From JADJWR01 sp963847675 (GTDB taxonomy: Bacteria; Pseudomonadota; Gammaproteobacteria; Burkholderiales; Burkholderiaceae_F), in assembly GCA_963847675.1 (NCBI GenBank), contig CAWKAP010000008.1:248001-312000 (forward strand): 64,000 nt of DNA. The letters run 5' to 3'. The notes under the pieces are model-generated. The model was not told the origin of the DNA. It was given only the letters and a program-made list of their open reading frames with translations, and ran no database searches. Of this stretch, positions 62,223 through 64,000 are shown piece after piece; position 1 is the first letter of the stretch; each line of letters begins with the position of its first letter. The translations under genes were made by a program, and so were the position numbers.

Positions 62223-62410
62223 CGCCCCGCTGCATGGCCTCGAAGGAGGTCGGGATTGTCGGGCATTTCATCGGCACGGGCGTCGCTTGCCAGGCGCTCT
62301 GCCGCATCGAAGCGGGCGGCGATGCTCGGCGTACGCCGAGCGGGCGCGCGCTGCCGGACAGCCTCGCCTCGCTGCCGTGCGCCGCTGTCGGAGACCGTCT
62401 GCCAGCGACG

Positions 62411-63364
62411 TTACTGTGCCGGCCTCGCCTGCCGCCAGCGCAGCAGCGCGGGCGCGATCTCGTCGAGCGCGCCGAGCGCCAGTACACCGTGCAGCGAACG
62501 CCGCTGCAACGCCGGGCAGCTGCCGCCGGCCCAGAGCTCGACGTCAGGCGAAAGCTTGCCGCGCAGTTCAGCCAGCCCTTCGACGGCCTGGTTCGGGTTG
62601 ACCGCCGCCGAAAAAGAGAGCGCCACGATATCCGCGCGCTGCGCATCAGCGGCAAGCGCGATGTCCCATACCGGCGTCTGCACGCCGAGCGAACTGCAGT
62701 GGCAGCCGTTGAGCGCGAAGATCGCCTCGGCCATCAGGATGCCGAGGCCGTGCGGTTCCTGGGGAAACGTGGTCAGCAGCACGCGAGGCCGCTGGTCCGC
62801 GCGCGGGATCGAGCCAAGCGCGTTGCGCAGCAGGCCCTGGACGGCTTCGGTGTAGAGGTGCTCCTCGAAAATCTGCAGCGCACCGCGAGTCCACGCGTCG
62901 CCGACCAGTTCGTTCATCGGCGCGACCACTTCGGCAATGAACCGCTCCAGCCCTTTGCGGAGCAGGAGCTGCGCGAGCTCGCCGCGCAACTCGTCAAGCC
63001 GGTGCGCGGTCACGTGGCCGAGCAGCGCCTCAAGATCGTCGCGCGCGTCGCTCTGCGGGAAGCTGCGCGCCGTCGTGGTGTTGCGGCTGGCCTCCGCGAG
63101 CCGCTGCAGCTCGTCGAGCGGCAACCTGACGATCCGGCCCGGCCGATGCCCCAGGTCGAGCAGCCGCTTCAGCGTCCGCAGCTTGTCGACCTGTTCGACG
63201 GGATAGAGCCTCTCGCCGAGCGCGTCGCGTCGCGGGGCCGGAAAACCGTAGCGCCGTTCCCACACGCGGAGCGTGTCTTTCGACAGTCCCGTGTCGCGCT
63301 CGACCGAGGCAATCGTCAGCGCCACCGGCACCTGCGCGGCTCGAGCAGTCGTCAATTCGGCCAT
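62411..63364 (-). CDS. MerR-family regulator with adenosylcobalamin-binding photoreceptor-type domain (CarH/LitR-like)
   Basis: A 317-residue regulator with a MerR helix-turn-helix at about 16-85 (LTIASVERDTGLSKDTLRVW, ERRYGFPAPRRDALGERLYP). A four-helix cobalamin-cap domain includes Trp158 and Glu168-His169, the W-x9-E-H motif of the light sensor CarH. A B12-binding Rossmann domain has Glu203-x-His205-x-x-Gly208 (PQEPHGLG) and AGGSCPALQ. In CarH/LitR, light breaks the Co-C bond and relieves repression. It is divergent from a glutathione peroxidase gene across an operator-like inverted repeat. Light sensing is inferred from the conserved motifs. Confidence 0.87.
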   Translation of the reverse strand: MAELTTARAAQVPVALTIASVERDTGLSKDTLRVWERRYGFPAPRRDALGERLYPVEQVDKLRTLKRLLDLGHRPGRIVRLPLDELQRLAEASRNTTTARSFPQSDARDDLEALLGHVTAHRLDELRGELAQLLLRKGLERFIAEVVAPMNELVGDAWTRGALQIFEEHLYTEAVQGLLRNALGSIPRADQRPRVLLTTFPQEPHGLGILMAEAIFALNGCHCSSLGVQTPVWDIALAADAQRADIVALSFSAAVNPNQAVEGLAELRGKLSPDVELWAGGSCPALQRRSLHGVLALGALDEIAPALLRWRQARPAQ

Positions 63365-63446
63365 GGCGATCCTCGCCGACTCCTCGAGCGCCCGCCGCCG
63401 TGGGGGCCGCGGCGAATCCCTGCGGATAAGACGGACGGCATTTTTG

Positions 63447-63505
63447 TCATGGACAAGTATTTGACTTTTGTTGATGTGCTCGTATCATAACGCCAGTGTC
63501 CATGA
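63447..63505 (+). promoter_or_regulatory. Promoter of the gpx gene flanked by TCATGGACA inverted repeats
   Basis: TCATGGACA (63447-63455) and its exact reverse complement TGTCCATGA (63497-63505) bracket a good sigma-70 promoter: TTGACT (63461-63466), 16 bases, TATCAT (63483-63488). The start codon at 63591 leaves a leader of about 95 bases. The palindromic half-sites are candidate operators for the divergent B12-binding MerR protein. Confidence 0.55.
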
Positions 63506-63590
63506 TTTGACTAGGTCAGCCAAACGACGCGGACTGGCCGGCCAGCACCGGGCGACGCGATCTTCCAGTCCTTATTTTCTCGGATTTTTC

Positions 63591-64000
63591 ATGAAAGTAA
63601 GCGCTAACAGTTTCAGCAGGCTCATAGGCGCTGATGCGCCGGCACTCGTTCGCCTCAGACTTCTCTGCACAGCCTGCCTACTGATTGCCGGCGCGGCCAT
63701 TGGCTGGACATCTCCGGCGGCGGCGAACCCGCCCCCGGCATGCCCGGCGCTGCTCAGCCACACCCTGCCGCGCCTGCAGGACGAAAAGCCGCAGGACCTT
63801 TGCCAGTTCGCGGGCAAGGTCGTGCTGGCAGTGAATACCGCCAGCGCCTGCGGTTACACGCCCCAGTACGAGGGGCTGCAGAAGCTGCACGAACGGTATG
63901 CGTCGCGCGGACTGGTCATCATGGGTTTTCCCTCGGCCGACTTTCGCCAGGAGCCGAAGGACAACCAGGGCATCGCCGAGTTCTGTTTCGATATCTACGG
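63591..64000 (+). CDS. Periplasmic glutathione peroxidase-family protein, C-terminus cut by window end
   Basis: The visible 136 residues begin with a basic stretch and a hydrophobic signal segment (LLCTACLLIAGAAIGWTSPA), so the product should be exported. The thioredoxin-fold glutathione peroxidase domain starts near residue 50: FAGKVVLAVNTASACGYTPQ with the peroxidatic Cys (in place of selenocysteine), YEGLQKLHERYASRGLVIMG, and FPSADFRQEPKDNQGIAEFC. Bacterial members mostly use thioredoxin and reduce lipid or hydrogen peroxides. It is divergent from the CarH/LitR-like gene, consistent with a light or oxidative-stress response. Confidence 0.88.
   Translation, partial: MKVSANSFSRLIGADAPALVRLRLLCTACLLIAGAAIGWTSPAAANPPPACPALLSHTLPRLQDEKPQDLCQFAGKVVLAVNTASACGYTPQYEGLQKLHERYASRGLVIMGFPSADFRQEPKDNQGIAEFCFDIY

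Noticed and set aside
1..64000. tRNA, rRNA, CRISPR arrays, transposases, integrase or attachment sites
   Set aside because: None could be recognised on either strand.

Overview
The window is GC-rich DNA whose gene content points to a betaproteobacterium close to Burkholderiales. Supporting genes are a PhaM-type PHB-granule protein, a complete urtABCDE urea transporter, a betaproteobacterial urease gene order, a type IV minor-pilin operon and the small MAKGQ-type basic protein. The genus cannot be named from sequence alone. There are no rRNA or tRNA genes, transposases or CRISPR arrays.

Layout. 0-6.4 kb: an exported NTF2-like protein, an MlaE/MlaD-type lipid-transport operon, a LysR remnant, L-threonine aldolase, a SnoaL-like protein and a VOC protein. 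6.2-15.3 kb: urea uptake and urease on the minus strand (urtA-B-C-D-E, then ureD-A-F-G). The urease core is missing: the start of ureA is joined to the end of ureF, so ureB, ureC and ureE are gone. A sigma-54 promoter with an NtrC palindrome precedes urtA, and a 529-bp near-palindromic element splits urtD from urtE. 15.3-29.1 kb: a ureide/amide catabolic cluster (FCD regulator, Asp/Glu-racemase-like enzyme, D-hydantoinase, TRAP transporter, carbamate kinase, FdrA/DUF1116/DUF2877 carbamoyltransferase set, amidase, hydratase-like gene). 29-33 kb: a Cys-rich Ca-binding-repeat protein, a PEP-mutase-family lyase and a lower-GC island with an Ig-like lipoprotein. 33-39 kb: glyoxylate recycling (glycerate kinase, tartronate semialdehyde reductase, hydroxypyruvate isomerase, glyoxylate carboligase) beside a divergent LysR gene. 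39.5 kb: PPK2.

40.4-47.2 kb holds the most unusual locus: a compact dedicated acyl-chain assembly line. It has a FabL-like reductase, FabG, an AcpXL-like carrier protein, a two-hotdog dehydratase, a ketosynthase, a second ketosynthase with Ser in place of the catalytic Cys, and one protein that fuses a holo-ACP synthase to an LpxL/HtrB-type acyltransferase. It resembles in logic the rhizobial acpXL-lpxXL very-long-chain lipid A system. After it come an ankyrin-repeat exported protein, a lipoprotein, two DUF3108 proteins, a fumarylacetoacetase-family enzyme, PhaM, a FIST protein, the pilE-fimT-pilV-pilW-pilX-pilY1 operon (minus strand), an SDR, a CarH/LitR-like B12 photoreceptor-type MerR regulator, and a divergent periplasmic glutathione peroxidase cut by the window end.

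Nitrogen and carbon logic (inference): urea and cyclic ureides are imported; the hydantoinase and the carbamoyltransferase set would yield carbamoyl phosphate for ATP; glyoxylate carbon would return through the glycerate route.

Quality note: at least 25 single-base frameshifts interrupt otherwise well-conserved genes, concentrated at 22.9-29.7 kb and 41.8-45.4 kb. Most look like sequencing indels rather than gene decay, so frameshifted genes are given as one span with the break positions stated.
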